The position numbers were made by a program, and so were the translations under genes. Positions 5,139-5,139 of a stretch of 5,139 nt of DNA are shown here, piece by piece; within the stretch, counting starts at the first letter, position 1, and each line of letters opens with the position of its first letter. Origin of the DNA: Clostridiales bacterium (GTDB lineage Bacteria > Bacillota > Clostridia > Oscillospirales > CAG-272); NCBI GenBank assembly GCA_012511425.1, contig JAAZGC010000213.1, forward strand, positions 1 through 5,139, written 5' to 3'. Under the pieces are notes generated by a model. That model was not told where the DNA came from and searched no databases. It saw only the letters and a list, made by a program, of their open reading frames with translations.

Positions 5139-5139
5139 A

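Overview
The window looks like chromosomal DNA from a Gram-positive anaerobe of the class Clostridia (Bacillota). The reasons are: strong AGGAGG-type ribosome binding sites; two near-consensus SigA promoters (TTGACA, 17-nt spacer, TGn-extended -10); frequent intrinsic terminators; an SLH-domain cell-wall protein; and a YkpA-type ABC-F protein. The group is inferred from these traits and from moderate base composition. No marker gene fixes the species.

Left half, plus strand (about 36-2110). A strong promoter (36-64) drives an unusually long, structured leader before an ABC-F ATPase gene (383-2005). The leader holds a short well-initiated ORF (48 codons, 98-244), a long hairpin inside that ORF (178-224), and two intrinsic terminators in series (261-287 and 296-352). 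The second terminator ends about 20 nt before the ABC-F ribosome binding site. A 9-bp alternative pairing (176-184 with 267-275) excludes both the ORF hairpin and the first terminator. This is the layout expected of ribosome-mediated transcription attenuation, which controls many antibiotic-resistance ABC-F, erm and related genes. Here it sits before a YkpA/YbiT-like ABC-F protein, and it is the most interesting element of the window.

Right half, minus strand (5055 down to 2145). A second strong promoter starts a compact three-gene unit: a COG1768-type metallophosphoesterase (4306-4995); a secreted protein with three SLH repeats and a VanY-type D,D-carboxypeptidase domain (3105-4289, starting 16 nt after the previous stop); and a GNAT-like acyltransferase-domain protein of unknown substrate (2145-3050, after a 54-nt gap). 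The SLH-VanY protein probably trims peptidoglycan stem peptides while held on the cell wall. The other two are cytoplasmic, and nothing in the sequence ties them to the same pathway beyond co-transcription.

The two transcription units converge on a hairpin terminator at 2080-2110, which probably serves both. A bidirectional terminator at the right edge (5104-5138) separates the minus-strand unit from whatever lies beyond. No tRNA, rRNA, CRISPR array, insertion sequence or phage feature was seen. I did not find a convincing new multi-gene system. The attenuator-like leader and the SLH-VanY protein are the parts worth testing.
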